The notes under the pieces are model-generated. The model searched no databases. It was not told the DNA's origin and saw only the letters and a list, made by a program, of their open reading frames with translations. Below, one piece after another: positions 1-29,251 of a stretch of 64,000 bases of DNA; position 1 is the first letter of the stretch, and each line of letters starts with the position of its first letter. The translations under genes were made by a program, and so were the position numbers. The stretch is from Channallabes apus (Eukaryota; Chordata; Actinopteri; Siluriformes; Clariidae): assembly GCA_030522415.1 (NCBI GenBank), contig CM060104.1, positions 9,931,501-9,995,500 of the forward strand, given 5' to 3'.

Positions 1-345
1 ATATTTATGTAATAATCAGGTAATTTTGACATCATTTTATTGCCACGTACTGTATATGTTACAAAGCGTAGACCTTTCCAACTAGTCTTGTACAGTGGCC
101 ACTATGCATCATGGGTGCATCACTTTTTATGTTCTCTTCTTACTCTGATGTGCTCATTGTTCAGGAATATGGTCAGTCTGGACTCATCAGACCACAGGAC
201 CGTTTCCCATTACTCAAAAGTCCAATTATTTCTGATTAGTCCCACTCACAAGTGTTTTTGTTTTATGGGCACACAGCTGTTTTGTACGAATCCTCTCCGT
301 CACACATTGTGTGTCACATTGTGCACATTATTGAATATAGTTGTG
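1..345 (-). mobile_element. Tc1-like transposase remnant
   Basis: Read on the minus strand, the block near 195-120 gives LWSDESRLTIF and RVRRE, the region around the first catalytic aspartate of Tc1/mariner DDE transposases. Stops and frame breaks surround it. The minus-strand stretch with GGCAATAAAATGA (near 35-45) belongs to the same family. No terminal repeat is visible, since the element runs off the window start. Confidence 0.55.
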
Positions 346-598
346 ATTTCTGTTGCTGATTTTTTTTTCTTTTGATGCAGCTTCAGTGTCTTTCACGATT
401 CCCAACCATGTTTCTTCTGCAAGTTGGTTTAACTCTGTCCTTACAAGTTTTAATAGTGTGTTGGACAGTTCTTAATCAAATTCCGAAATTTTTACAATCT
501 TCTTTTGTTGTTTTGTTTTCTTCAGGCAGGACCTTCTGAAATAATAGAACCAAAGATGGATGAAATTTATTATTGTGCTAAGAACATGTTCTTACATA

Positions 599-1578
599 CA
601 GTGCATCCGGAAAGTATTCACAACGCATCACTTTTTCCACATTTTGTTCCTTAGAATTCTACACACAACACCCCACAATGACAACATGAAAAAAGTTTAC
701 TTGAGATTTTTACAAATGTATTAAAAAAAAAAAAATTGAGAAAGCACATGTACATAAGTATTCACAGCAATCCACCAATCAGGCCTATATGGTAGAGTGG
801 CCAGAGAGTCTCATCAGACCTGAGAATTTTGTTTCTTATGGTCTGAGAGTCCTTCAAGCGCATTTTGGCAAACTCCAGGCGGGGTGCCATGTGCCTTTTA
901 CTAAGGATTGGCTTCCGTCTGGCCACTCTATCCTATAGCCCTGATTGGTGGATTGCTGCAGAGATGGTTGTCCTCCTGGAAGGTTCTCCTCTTTCCACAG
1001 AGGACCTCTGACAGTGTGACCATCGGGTTCTTGGCGGACCTGACTAAGGCCCTTCTCCCCCCTATCGCTCAGTTTACGTAGATGGCCAACCAGCTTTAGG
1101 AAGAGTCCCGGTGGTTTCGAACTTCTTCCTCTTACGGATGATGGAGGCCACTGTGCTCATTAGGACCTTCAAAGCAGCAGAAATCTTTCTGTAACCTTCC
1201 CCAGATTTGTGTCTCGAGACAATCCTGTCTCGGAGGTCTACGGACAATTCCTTTGACTTCATGCTTGGTTTGTGCTCTGACATGAACGGTCAACTGTGGG
1301 ACCTCATATAGACAGGTGTGTGCCTTTCCAAATCATGTCCAATCAACTGAATTTACCACAAGTGGACTCCAATTAAGCTGCAGAAACATCTCAAGGATAC
1401 GCAGGGGGGGGGACATTTGCAAAAATGTCAAGTAAACCTTTTTCATGTTGTCATTATGGGGTGTTGTGTGTAGAATTCTGAGGGAAAAAAATGAATTTAA
1501 TCCATTTTAAGGTAAGGATGTGACATGACATAAAATGTGGAAAAAGTGATACGCTGTGAATACTTTCCGGATGCACTG
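599..1578 (-). mobile_element. Tc1/mariner element with long TIRs and TA target duplication
   Basis: The ends read TA-CAGTGCATCCGGAAAGTATT and the reverse complement ending CGGATGCACTG-TA. The inverted arms extend roughly 110 bases (to about 715 and from about 1430). Minus-strand 1074-1283 codes for the N-terminal helix-turn-helix of a Tc1 transposase (SKELSVDLRDRIVSRHKSGE, then GYRKISAAL). The catalytic part is missing, and the interior contains its own inverted repeat (about 772-800 against 925-955), so the copy cannot be autonomous. It lies in the upstream map7d1 intron. Confidence 0.85.
1074..1283 (-). pseudogene. Tc1-like transposase N-terminal fragment
   Basis: About 69 residues of the paired-like DNA-binding domain of a Tc1 transposase. 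It begins at MSEHKPSMKSKELSVDLRDR and breaks off after KFETTGTLPKAG. The AT-hook/linker end and the whole DDE domain are absent, so it is a dead fragment inside the 599-1578 element. Confidence 0.7.
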
Positions 1579-2113
1579 TATGTCTGTGATGCATTACATG
1601 ATTTAGAGTCATTTATTATTGATTTCTTTATTGATATATGGGTCTTATTTCACCATAGGCTTAATGTACATTCCTGATAGTTTCAGTTTAATAACCAGTA
1701 TGTACTACAGGCTGTTTCAGTGGTAATTTTTCGTTGAATAAGTTGAATAAGATATTTAAGCCCCTGTGGGGTTTATCAGTGTTATAAAGCCTTGCGAAGC
1801 CTCATACATAATGTCATGTATTACACAACTTGTATCTGTAGAAAATAAGCTAGCCACATAGGACATTACTCATCATTATAATTGTTTAGGTGGTGTTGTT
1901 TTGCCAAATTCTTTATGCTAGTATTAAGGATTTGAATGATATAATTGCATTAAAGACACATCCTTATAGGTCAGGGGTTCAGAATAATATCTACTGAGAT
2001 GTTTCACAGTTAGCGAGGAGTAAATATAATGAATTGGTAAAGCAAGAATTTTTTTTTTAATCATCATATTTGAAGAGCTTTTTTGATGTTTGCTAAAAAG
2101 GGAGGTCATTCAG

Positions 2114-2438
2114 TCATTTTCTATACCGCTTAATCCTGTGTTCAGGGTCGCGGGGACCTGGAGCCTGGACAGGGTGCCAATCCATCGCAGGGCACACACA
2201 CATACACACACTCACACACTTAATCACACACTATGGGCAATTTAGGAACGCCAATTAGCCTAACCTGCATGTCTTTGGACTGTGGGAGGAAACCGGAGTA
2301 CCCGGAGGAAACCCACCAAGCACGGGGAGAACATGCAAACTCCATGCACACAGAGACGGGAATCGAGCCTGGCCGGGGAATCGAACCCAGACCCTGAAGG
2401 TGCAAGGCGACAGTGCTAACCACTACACCACCGCGCCA
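2114..2438 (-). mobile_element. tRNA-derived SINE (common teleost V-SINE/Mermaid-like family), minus orientation
   Basis: It contains the hallmark teleost block GTCTTTGGACTGTGGGAGG. At its high-coordinate end lies the reverse complement of a tRNA-like head (GTGCTAACCACTACACCACC), with the B-box-like GGAATCGAACCC at 2379-2390. A second copy in plus orientation sits at 14193. The family name is from memory; the tRNA-type head is visible. Confidence 0.75.
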
Positions 2439-2440
2439 AA

Positions 2441-19217
<16,777 letters not shown>

Positions 19218-21875
19218 GCATCAGCGCTGTTAAACAGAGGAGATGTCGGACGTCTGCCTGACTGCCAGCTCCCTGCCCGAGGGTATTGTGTGATGAAGCA
19301 CAGCCTGACCAGACCCTTGCCAACTCAATCACTGACTGCTGTTTAGATAGTCCAGAGCATCATCATGCATAGAACCTGCCCTGTGCAAAAGGGTGTGATT
19401 ACAAAAAGCCACTCTGCTGTCAAGCTTAACTAAACAAACGCTCACCACCCCCAAGGTGCATTGTGTCACTATTTATCAAAAAGCCCTCTCAACAGTCTGA
19501 CATCGCACCTTAGGGCAGATTGCTCCATGCGTCTCCGTGATCACCAGAACAAGCACATACACACATACAGTACACACACACACACACATACGACTTGACA
19601 TGGCTGTATTTCTTATCATGAGTTAAAAAAGAGGAATGCTTTGGCTAGGATTGTTTTTAATGTTTAGTTATTTAATGTGATGAGAATTGTACCTACTGAG
19701 TACAGCTATATGTGAATAGTGTAAATTGGAAAAAGGTGAGAGAGCTTTGTGAAATTAAATGGAATGAAGGGGAGCAATATGTCTCAGTTTGATTATTTTT
19801 TTTTTATTTAAATAATGGTTAAAGGAAGATACAAGGATTTCGTTTATCAGGGCAAAGGTCACGTTACATAAAATTTCTCATGAAAACCAACACTATTAAA
19901 TGAAGACAACAGTTGTCTTTTACAGTAATGCATAGTCATTAGTCTCTTATGGTGTTAGTAATGTAAGATGAAATGGTTTTGTTTTGTTTCATGGTGCTTT
20001 ATTTTACCATCTTTGACTAGTGACATGGACTAGAGACATGTCTTTTTTTCATTTAACAAGACTCTTTGATCACACTGTTTATGCTTTTAGCCTTTTTTTT
20101 ACGAGCTACATTGCTGGTTTGCAAATGAAATAGCACAAATAAGCTAGAAAATCTATAAAAGTCTGTAAAATCCTTTCCGATTTCTGAAGCCTCCCTTCAT
20201 TTTTAATAATTATTTTTGTTGCAGAAATTATAGGCAGTGAACAATCACACTCAGAAGGCTGCTTTAGAAATATAAATGCAACAATATAAATGAATAAATT
20301 AGGTATAATTAGGCAAAGTGAAACAATGTACTGTACCACATAGACAGTATACAGCATGTACTGTATAATTTTGTATATGTTGTATAAGTCTTAATATCCA
20401 TCAAAGGCATTAGGCATGGTTAACTGCCCATCTAACTGTTCTGCTATTACCACGCCTGTCTCGGATCACAGATTTAGACAGTGGCTTGTAGAAGACAGCT
20501 ATATTGCCATTGTTATGGTTAAGTATGTCTACCATGTGTTCCCATCTCCTAAAACCACAAGTGATTTACAACCACTTACATCATCTTATGTTTTTTTTTT
20601 TTCTATAAGACACCATTGTGGCTATTCCACTACAATCCCTTACAGGAATGTTTTAAATAGTTTTATATGTAGACATGGGGGGGGTCGTGCAATTTACAAG
20701 GTCCTGACGGATATACTGCAGGACAAAGACCCTGTCAACCTAGAAAGGGCATGTCACTCAAGCAGTCATGGAATTGTGTGGTGTTACATGCTCACAGTTT
20801 GGTACACGGTTTATTATATCTTCAGGGTAATCCTGGGGTTATGTTGTTGGCAGCCTGTGACACTAGCACCCTAGCTCAAAGAGCACTTTATTTATTGTGC
20901 TAAGAAAGCTTGCCATCCAAAGCCAAGCTGACTTTATGTAAATATTTTTTTTTTGTCATTTTTGTAAATTTCCATATTGTAGCTGCCAGACAAGCACTGC
21001 AGTATTAAAGTGAAAGTGCAGGTTTGAGGGTTTGCTTGACCATTAATGTGAGTATTTGTTTTTCTTTCTTCAATTTCTTCCCAACCTCGTTAACATCCAG
21101 GGGGCAGATTTAATTGGTGAAATGTATCCTTTTGAACTTCATATAGTATTTCTCAATGGCTTGTGTCTTACCTTTAAAGAAAAAAAAAAGTCAAAACTAA
21201 GTGAGCCTTAATTAAAGCTCCAGGAATCTTTGACCTTGTGGAATCCCAAACAATAAACATAACAATTCTGTTGGCCATGCCGTATAGTAAAAGGATAGGG
21301 TGAAGTCACTCAATGGATTGAGACAGCTGGAATCATCGGCACCATCAAAAAGCAGCCTCAGCCAAAATGCTGCCCCTTTAACCACAGCTCTCTCCCTCTC
21401 CTCCTCCCTCACACTCACTCTCACTCTTACAGTCCATGCAACAGGCCCCCTCCCCACAGCTGTTATCTGATGATGGCACATTAATAGGAGACCACAGCCT
21501 AGCTAGCACTCTAAATAAACCTGCTGGAAGCTGTTGGCTTTCCGTCTATGCAGGGTTCTTTCCGATTGGGTTTGTTTTAGCAGTGCCAAAGCAGTCGTCT
21601 TCAAACGTGGACCTGCTGCTTATCACGTTTTCTCTTTTGTGTTTGATATTTTAAAGAGATTACGAGTTGTATCAGTGAAAATGGTCAGAAGCGGTAGGGT
21701 TATGACCCTTTATATGATCATCAAGCAGATGGCGCTGGATTGGCAGCAGCTGGGTAGTAAATTGGATGTGTTGAAATTTGTGTCCCTTTCACATAGAACC
21801 ATGAGGGCTAGTGTAATGTAAGCTTCAAATCAATGATGTTCAAATCCTGCTCTAAATAAAGATGCCTGCTCATAC
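19218..21875 (+). other. map7d1: map7d1 3' UTR (distal end uncertain)
   Basis: Non-coding sequence follows the stop codon. It holds a short CA array (19557-19592). The most proximal polyadenylation-like hexamer I noticed is ATTAAA near 19756. A canonical AATAAA at 21853 is followed by a CA dinucleotide and a GT-rich stretch (TTGTTGATTTGTTTT), the best cleavage context here. The distal end is therefore inferred; a shorter UTR ending near 19.8 kb is equally possible. No coding exon was recognised. Confidence 0.4.
21853..21858 (+). terminator. candidate polyadenylation signal AATAAA
   Basis: The hexamer AATAAA is followed about 20-30 bases later by a CA and a GT/T-rich element, the usual vertebrate cleavage context. 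Assignment to map7d1 is by position only. Confidence 0.4.
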
Positions 21876-21879
21876 TGCA

Positions 21880-23170
21880 AATCAGTCTTGTTGATTTGTT
21901 TTCTAGCAGCAGATGCCAAAAGATGAAATTTGTGATGTTTGTGTTCTAGCTTGCATAAATCATGCTACATCCAAATAATAGCTGGTTGGTGGTGGTTCCA
22001 TTCAAGTGTCAGACAAAGTGGTTCTTAATTTGGATTGCTCTTTGAGTTCCAAAGAACCATTACATTTGTATGATTGTATAACAAATACATTTTATATAGC
22101 ATAATATAATTATAATATATAGATATGATTTATAATTATATAATTCTAATATGTACATTTGTATAACAGGTGGACCGTATCTGCCTGATGCCAATGATGT
22201 GTTTGTTAGAATCTTAATTTAACCCAATGATATCCTGGATTGGGAAATCTTTTAAATGAAACATTTTCATGAAAAACTCACAAGGTTTAACTAAAGTTTA
22301 GCATTCTTTCAAAGAAGGGGAACTGGAATGGGGGATTTAAAATGAAATATGAAAAAGAAGGAAAGATGACAGCAGCAGATAAGTGAAATGCAGTACTGTA
22401 CATGCTTTATTGAAAACCTACATGCACATCTTTAGTATTTGCCACAGACCTCGAAAGTAGATCATATTAGTGTTTATTATCTATTTGCTTGTCTCTTAAT
22501 TTCCACCTGACAGTGATGTTTTATGAGCAAGCCACCTGCTAGTCGCCTGCTGTGCTTTTGCCAGCTTTCCAACTGGATATTTTCAGAACAGGATGTCTGT
22601 CTCCTGAACAGCACCACTACATACAGTAACATTATTGTAGCAAAACTTTCATGATGAATCTCAAGTCACTAAGAGGAGGTTCTGGCTTTGGAGAAATCTC
22701 TGATACAATGTCAGATTTATTCCCAATATAAACTCTTATTTAATCTCTTATTTCCCAATATAATCTCTTTTTGTTTGTTTCAGTGCTTTAACGTTCACAG
22801 ATGAACTATTCTTCCAAATCTAGTCAATTTCATGTTGTATATGGTATTACAGTGGTGATGGGAAATAATTTTTGAGTTGATGTGTCCAGCACATTGTGTG
22901 TTAAATCACAAAGCGTTAACTACAGTATGCAAGTTTCATGCATCTGAAGTCATTTTAATGCCTGAAGGATAACTGAGCACTGAGCTGTAATGTCGCCTTG
23001 AGCATTGGAGAATTTGCCTTTTAAAATAGTTCAACATATTAGTAAGTCCAATAAAGTTTGCTTAAAAAACGATGTAAAATTTTCCACATGAGAAGGAAAT
23101 TAATTTTAATGGAAGCTAGCTATGAAAGAAAACATATGCTACGAGATGTTATTTTGAGAGCTTATGATTT
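21880..23170. other. intergenic sequence, no feature recognised
   Basis: AT-rich, no open frame with recognisable domains, no clear repeat boundaries. Confidence 0.5.
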
Positions 23171-23177
23171 TGGATAG

Positions 23178-23180
<3 letters not shown>

Positions 23181-23240
<60 letters not shown>

Positions 23241-23263
23241 AATATATATATATATAATTAATA
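23181..23263. repeat. (TA)n microsatellite
   Basis: About 80 bases of almost pure TA, with one ATTATTAAT interruption. Confidence 0.95.
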
Positions 23264-23299
23264 TTTAATATGACATTTGTAACAATCAATTTGATTTAG

Positions 23300-23605
23300 A
23301 TGAAATGATCATACAGTAATTCCTTATTTTGACTCATTTCTGCATGAAAAAGCTGCAGTGTTTTCACTTCACTGATGCTTGGAGATTGTGGGAAAGGAAG
23401 GCAAACATGTTAGAGCAGCATGTAGACTTTTCTCACAGCTGCAGCATGACTCAATTTGACAATTCTATACAATGGCTCACTGAATTTGTGTATATAATAA
23501 ACAAATCTCATGTTCTGGATGGGATTGCCAGGCACCATGCATATACAAATTCACATTTAGCTGCAATTTACTGTGGTATGGTAAATATTACTGTATATAA
23601 ATAAT
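23300..23605. repeat. local duplication, copy 1
   Basis: It shares a collinear series of blocks with 24462-24775: GTGGGAAAGGAAGGCAAA, CATGACTCAATTTGA, TTTGTGTATAT and TTCTGGATGGGATTGCCAGG. The two copies differ by many substitutions and small indels, so the duplication is old. Confidence 0.75.
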
Positions 23606-24461
23606 CGTCCGATACATTTATGAACCTTTATCGTCTATTATTTTGTCTTGACATTCTTAGACTTGGATGAAGTGTTTAAAAACAGATGTTTTTAGTTATC
23701 CTGTCCTCTCTTTTTTTTCTTTTGTTTTCTTTCTTTCCTTTTTTCCGCTAATCCTGGTTTTTCTAGAGAAATAGTACAATAACTAATATTTATTAAAGAT
23801 CCAAGCCTTGAAATGACATGGGCATCCCAGCATGTGCATCTGTTTGCCAAGTATGCAGTCAGAATTCCCAATATATATATATCCAAATATTACATAAACA
23901 TCACCTGTATTATCTTGATAATTTACTGACTGAAAGGAAAGTTAAAGTCACATCTGATATCCAAATGATCTAATTGGACCATTTTAAAAATGAATGGAAA
24001 AAAGAATGAATTTTAAAAAAGCATGCTAAAAACACTGTATATTGGATGCACCACATTTGTTTGCTTGATATTTAACAACCTTTCACACGCCTTAACGTTC
24101 TTTAAAAGACATTTGGAAAGCAGAGGAAGGAGCTGTGTGTAATAGAACATCATGTCCCGCCATATCACTCTGACATTGCTCTCAGAACAACGTGGGTTAG
24201 TTGGATCAAAAGGCCTGGATGGTCACCAACCAGCTTTGTGATACTGTTTAAACCTGGTTACTCATAAATTAAGTGAAATGTACATCAACAGGAAATCTTG
24301 TTCATTAAAAACAGATGGGGGACAGTCAACAGGGGCCCTAGGGACAAAAGCACACATACAGTACAGAATGCAACAGTCAAACATTACCGGGATGTGCTGC
24401 AAATGCAAAACAAGCAAAAATTTAAAGCACATGCAAAAAGTTAAATGTTGCAAAACAAGTT

Positions 24462-24775
24462 TGATTACGATGAAATGATTATAATTCCTTCTTCTGCACT
24501 CTTCTGACTCATTTAGTTGAGGTTGTGGGAAAGGAAGGCAAAAGTGTTAGCATTTTCAAATGGGCCAGCATGTAGTGTTTTCTCACATGACTCATGACTC
24601 AGCATATAGTGTTTTCTCACATGACTCAATTTGATACGTCTAAACAATAGCACACTGACTTTGTGTATATACAGTAACAGAAAAATTTTATGTTCTGGAT
24701 GGGATTGCCAGGCACCATATACACACAAGTTCACATTTAGTGGCAAATTACTATAGTACGGTCACCTATGTATAT
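24462..24775. repeat. local duplication, copy 2
   Basis: The partner of 23300-23605, about 1.16 kb downstream in the same orientation. This copy carries an extra short internal duplication of TAGTGTTTTCTCACATGACT (near 24574 and 24607). Confidence 0.75.
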
Positions 24776-25985
24776 GTTTTTGGAAGGTGTGATGAAACCA
24801 GAGAACCCAGAGGAAACCCACATGGAGACACTGAGAACAAAAGTCAAAAATCAAATGCAGAAATAAAAATACAGCAAAAGAAAGTTGTTACACTGGAAGT
24901 GCTCTGGGAAAGTAGGCGGAGTGATGAGTGATACTTTTGCCTTCCCATATTTCTACTACACATACTCCAGGAGCACTTTTGGTGAAGCAAATCTTTAATG
25001 CAGTTTTTTTTGTGCTGAGTCTTTAATGTGACTCAGAAGAACGAGTAGTCTAAGAGAATGATTTGTTCATTTTCTACAGGGTGCGCATGTGCAAAGCATC
25101 ACAAAACCTCCGTAGATTATGTACAGGACACAGAAATGGGTAGTTACCTATGAGTCTTTTAGTCTGTATTGGTCGTTCTTTTGTCATGTGTCAGGTTCAA
25201 TTTCCACCTCTGTGTGCACAGAGTATGGATGTTCTACCTTGTTCTACATCCATACAGAGTCAGTATAAAGCAACCATGTGGTGTATAACCAATGACAGAA
25301 GATTTATGATGTTTCCAGGATTGGTCTGCAATACTTTATTACAAATAAACTGTGTACACTGCAGTAACAAGATTTCAAACTCAAGCCAGGAGGAACTCAG
25401 TGTTTCTCACTGCCTGGAACTAAGAACAGGATGCATGTGTAAGCTATTACTTTATTTCATAATGTTTCATTAATGAAAATAACACAACTAACCACTAACA
25501 CTTCACAGTCCATGATACACTTGCGAAGTTAAAAAAAAAATTGTACACAGTTGTACATCTGTGAATTGTGTTTTGCATTTGTGAAATGTATATTATGAAT
25601 ATATATTTTTTGTGCATGTGAGTTGCTTTTTGTGAATATATATTTCTTTTTGTGCATGTGAATTGGGTTTCACACATCTATATTGGGATGTGCATGTGTG
25701 CATGTCTTTTGTGTGAATTATTAATGAGCCTATTTTGCTTCCATAGAGTGCTCATTTGACGTTTGTCCAGGAGATGATCTTTGGCAACCTCCTAAAGGAG
25801 TGTAAGCTAGAGAAGTGGCTTAAAGTGTCAACCTTAAGAAGACTGTCAAGCAAACCTGATACAAGAACATGGGAGAGCTTCACAGGAAGTGAAGTGAGGC
25901 TGAAGTCAGTGCATCAAGAGCAGACAGCTTAAAAAAATCAGCTACAACTGTTGCATTCCTATTATCAAGCCACTCCTGAACCAGA
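24776..25985. other. intergenic sequence with SINE scraps
   Basis: Around 24790-24830 there is a short relic of the teleost SINE core (AACCCAGAGGAAACCCACATG). The rest has no recognised feature. 25746-25940 shows a protein-like stretch in fragments that I could not assign. Confidence 0.4.
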
Positions 25986-26110
25986 AATAATTCAATTAAA
26001 TTAAATTCTATTTTATTTATATAGCACTTTTAACATTGTCTCAAAGCAGCTTCACAAAAATGAAACAATTTTTTTTTTAGAAAAGAAAATATTTGGAAGT
26101 GTGTATGTGT
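25986..26110 (-). mobile_element. L2-type LINE 3' tail fragment, minus orientation
   Basis: AATTAAATTCTATTTTATTTATATAGC, then TTTAACATTGTCTCAAAGCAG and CTTCACA, matches the low-coordinate end of the better preserved fragment at 30121-31440. Confidence 0.6.
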
Positions 26111-26309
26111 GAGAAAAATGTGTCTAGATAATAATGAGGTGCAAAGGGCAGATAATGTCAGAAGAATCTTACCTGGAGAAAAAGAAATGGTCCATTGCTC
26201 AGTGAATTAAAGTCCTTTTTTTCAAATGAAAGCAAAATTTGCATTTCATTTGCAAATGAAAAGGCTCTAGAATCTGGAGGAAGTTTCCACACTCAGTAAT
26301 TATTATAGG

Positions 26310-27400
26310 CCTATATATATTTTTTGACAAATACGTTTTATTGAGAGAAAAAGATTTAAAGATGGATTAACAATAAATCAAATATATAATCAATAAATAT
26401 AAATCACAACAAACCCATCCTTACCAGACCTGTTTACTTGAAATGTAAAGTATGATGATGAAACATTAAAACATCACATTAACAAATAATGCATTAGTCT
26501 GTAGAGTTTCCACCAAGATAACAGAGAAAAGGATGCCATATTTTGACAAACTGCTCCAGTTTGCCCTTCAAACAGTATCTAATTTGTTCCAAATATAGAG
26601 TGTAAATCATTTCTCCAAGCCATAACTTGACTGTAGGAGCCTCCTTTTTCTTCCAGAACAATAATAGTAACTTCTTGGCTGTAATTAAACTATATGCAAG
26701 CTGTTTGTGCTGTCCCCCTGATAACGGATGCATATATTCAGAAAGTCCCATGATAATAAGCCTAGCTATATTTGCACTCTAAACAATTCTGAAAGAACAT
26801 CAGAAATTCCACTCCAATAACTTTGTATCTTGGAACATAAAATAAAACTATGTGACAAATCAGCATCGCCTAAATTACATTTGTCACAAAGAGGTGAGAC
26901 ATTTTGGAAAATTCTATGCAGTTTCTTTTTTTTAAATAATGCAGTCCATGAATAATTTTAAACTGAATAAGGCAGTGTCTAGAATTGACAGAACATTCAT
27001 TAATATCCTTTAAACTCTTCTGCCATGTAGAATCTGAAAATTTCACTCCTAGTTCTTTCTCCCACTCTACTGTATATTATCTGATGAAGCTGTATGAACA
27101 CATATAATTTCTAATCTGTAGAAATCTAAAGAAATAACTCTGAGGGAGTTTAAATTTCTGTTAGAGCTGACAAAATGATACCAGAATACCATCCATGAAA
27201 AGGTCCCCTATATTATGTACACCCATTTCTTTCCATTGCACATCCAGGTCCCATTTCATTCAAGGTCCCATCCAGCTTTGTTGGTACGAATGACAGATTC
27301 CTAGCAATGGGAGTTACAAGATATTGATTTTATCTTGAAGTGTTGCTTTACGGAGAACACTTCAAGATTTCAGATACGGAGTATACTCCGAGATACTACT
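26310..27400 (-). mobile_element. L1-type LINE ORF2 C-terminal fragment
   Basis: The minus-strand frame at 26751-26494 gives KKEAPTVKLWLGEMIYTLYL and KIWHPFLCYL, the extreme C-terminus of vertebrate L1 ORF2. Just upstream a frame around 26760-26930 reads C-x2-C and H-S-F-I-L-C, the terminal Cys/His motif. Further upstream, coding traces fade out near 27.4 kb. 5'-truncated and frameshifted. Confidence 0.6.
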
Positions 27401-28579
27401 ACTGTAGGTAGACTGATCAAGAGTTTGGGGAAAGAATTGCCGCTCCTGGATTGTATGGAGAACATTGATCACAAGCTATTATAGTAATCAATTTGGAGAA
27501 GCACTATGATCATCTAACCAAATTAATATAATGTAAGAAGCCCAGTAATAAAGGCAAAAATCAGGGAGTTCGGTAATGATTTGAGGTGTCATGTTATCCG
27601 CTGGTGTTGATCCACCCTGTTTTTACTGTATCAAGTCCAAAGTCAACACTGTCATGATGGGGGTAGTGTGGGCAGCAAAGGGCAGGCATAGGCGCAGAGG
27701 GGTGTTTTGAAACAAAAATTTTTTTAGTTTTTATTCCCGAAAATAATATAAAACAAGAATCACGAACAAAACAACTAAAGAAACGAACACTCAAACTATA
27801 AAACCCATAACTGAACAATACCCAGGCTAGAAGACAGGAGACAGAACATATGTATTATGGGGAAACATGCTTAACAAGACACAAGATATAAGCACTATGT
27901 TGAGACATATGCTTACTGACATAACAGGCTCGAATACCCGTACACTTAATATAAGCACTATGTTGAGACATGTGCTTACTGATATAACACACACAAGCTA
28001 GGGCTGGAACTGAAGACGGGGACAAGACAAGAGACTAGAGACACGAGACAGGGCCAGAGACACGACTAGAGACATGGCAATCAGCTAAACATGGCTATTA
28101 GCTAACCATGGCAGATAGCTAACCATAAATTTAGCTAACCATAAATTTAGCCTAACATGCACTTAGCTACACTTACCTAATAGCTACCACAACTTTACAG
28201 ACTTGAGACACAGAAGCACAGATGCCAGGGACACAGACTAGGGACACTCGAAGGCTAGGCTAAGTGACACATGGAGGCTAATCTAAGGGACACACAGAGC
28301 TAACTACTTACCTACACTCTAATAGAACGCATAGAACGGCACGACACGGTTCAGTTCAACTCACTTCGGTTCGGCGCAGTTTGGCTCGGTTTGCTCTTCC
28401 ACTGCAGTGTAGTAACGCTTTAGCGTGGGCGGGATTACTCACGCGCGCGGCGCCACTACTGCCGTGACGTCATTGTAAACGCGCCACAAACAAACACACA
28501 ACAATGGAGCATATCGACGGCATGGTGTTCTTCATTCTTGGCATGTGGATGTTTTTAACAGCGAGACGAAGGAGTTGAT

Positions 28580-29100
28580 GGTTGAGGCAGCACTGGATCG
28601 ATGGTATAGGCCGGGTGGTAGAGGTGTCTTCGAGGCTCTACGTCTGAGAGCAACACAGCGCTGTGTAGTCCTCCAAACCGGGAGGCCGATGCTGTCTTAA
28701 GTCGTTCTCAAAGCCGTGCAGTGGTGGAGGCTCGATGTCGAAGCCGGGTGATGAAGGCAGTGCTGGTTTCTCCTGTAAGCCGGGCGGCTGAAGCAGCACT
28801 GGATCGATGGTGTAGGCCCGGCCTACGCCATCGATCCAGTGTGTAGTCCTCCAATCCGGGCGGCCGATGCAGTACTGGATGATCCTCGATACCGGGTAGC
28901 GGATGCAGCACTGCGATGTCAAGGTTATTGGACCTCCCTGTAGGCGCTCCGAATGGATGGAGCCTTTATTCAAGGCTCTCGGGTTGATGTGTGCGGGGGT
29001 GGAATCCCCACTGAGGGTCTCCGGAGAGGTGTAGAGGAAGGTTTACGCCCCTCACTGAGGCTCGCGGATGAAGGTTTACACCTCTTACTGAGGCTCGTGG
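28580..29100. repeat. GC-rich degenerate minisatellite within unit A
   Basis: Variants of GTAGTCCTCCAATCCGGGC, GCAGCACTGGATCGATGG and CTCACTGAGGCTCGCGGA recur irregularly. On the minus strand they give repeated RPPGLEDYT peptides, which I take as an artefact of the DNA repeat. Confidence 0.55.
28798..28840. repeat. near-perfect palindrome
   Basis: ACTGGATCGATGGTGTAGGC, a 3-base spacer CCG, then GCCTACGCCATCGATCCAGT. The 20-bp arms pair with a single mismatch. Confidence 0.85.
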
Positions 29101-29109
29101 AAGAGGCTC

Positions 29110-29223
29110 TATTCCCGAAAATAAGGTAAAACAAAACAACTAAAGAAACGAACACTCAAACTATAAAACCCATAACTGAACAATACCCAGGCTAGAAGAC
29201 AGGAAGAAGAACATAAATATTAT
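29110..29223. repeat. tandem unit B, left part
   Basis: It repeats the start of unit A: ATTCCCGAAAATAAGG, then AAAGAAACGAACACTCAAAC and ACCCAGGCTAGAAGACAGGA. It stops at AAATATTATTG, where the CR1/L2-type LINE begins, and resumes at 34296. Confidence 0.7.
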
Positions 29224-29251
29224 TGTGTGGAAAACACTGTGGAAAGATGGC

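Larger units (their letters stand above)
27733..29109. repeat. tandem unit A (unclassified repeat)
   Basis: It begins ATTCCCGAAAATAATATAAA and contains AACATGCTTAACAAGACA, many GCTAACCAT/GCTAAACATGG words, GGGACACTCGAAGGCTAGG once, and a GC-rich right part with the inverted repeat 28798-28840. The start recurs at 29110, 1377 bases later. The middle recurs at 34298-35010. The pieces therefore form a second unit B, split by a LINE. Family unknown. Confidence 0.6.

Noticed and set aside
40..375. 111-codon plus-strand frame near the window start as an upstream map7d1 exon
   Set aside because: It is antisense to a Tc1 transposase remnant and shows no MAP7D1 N-terminal sequence or splice context.
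20416..20874. 152-codon open frame downstream of map7d1
   Set aside because: No recognisable domain or family similarity, low-complexity content, and it lies in the probable 3' UTR.
28638..28973. 111-codon minus-strand frame with repeated RPPGLEDYT peptides as a novel gene
   Set aside because: The peptide repeat mirrors a degenerate GC-rich DNA repeat, with no start context, splice sites or domain.
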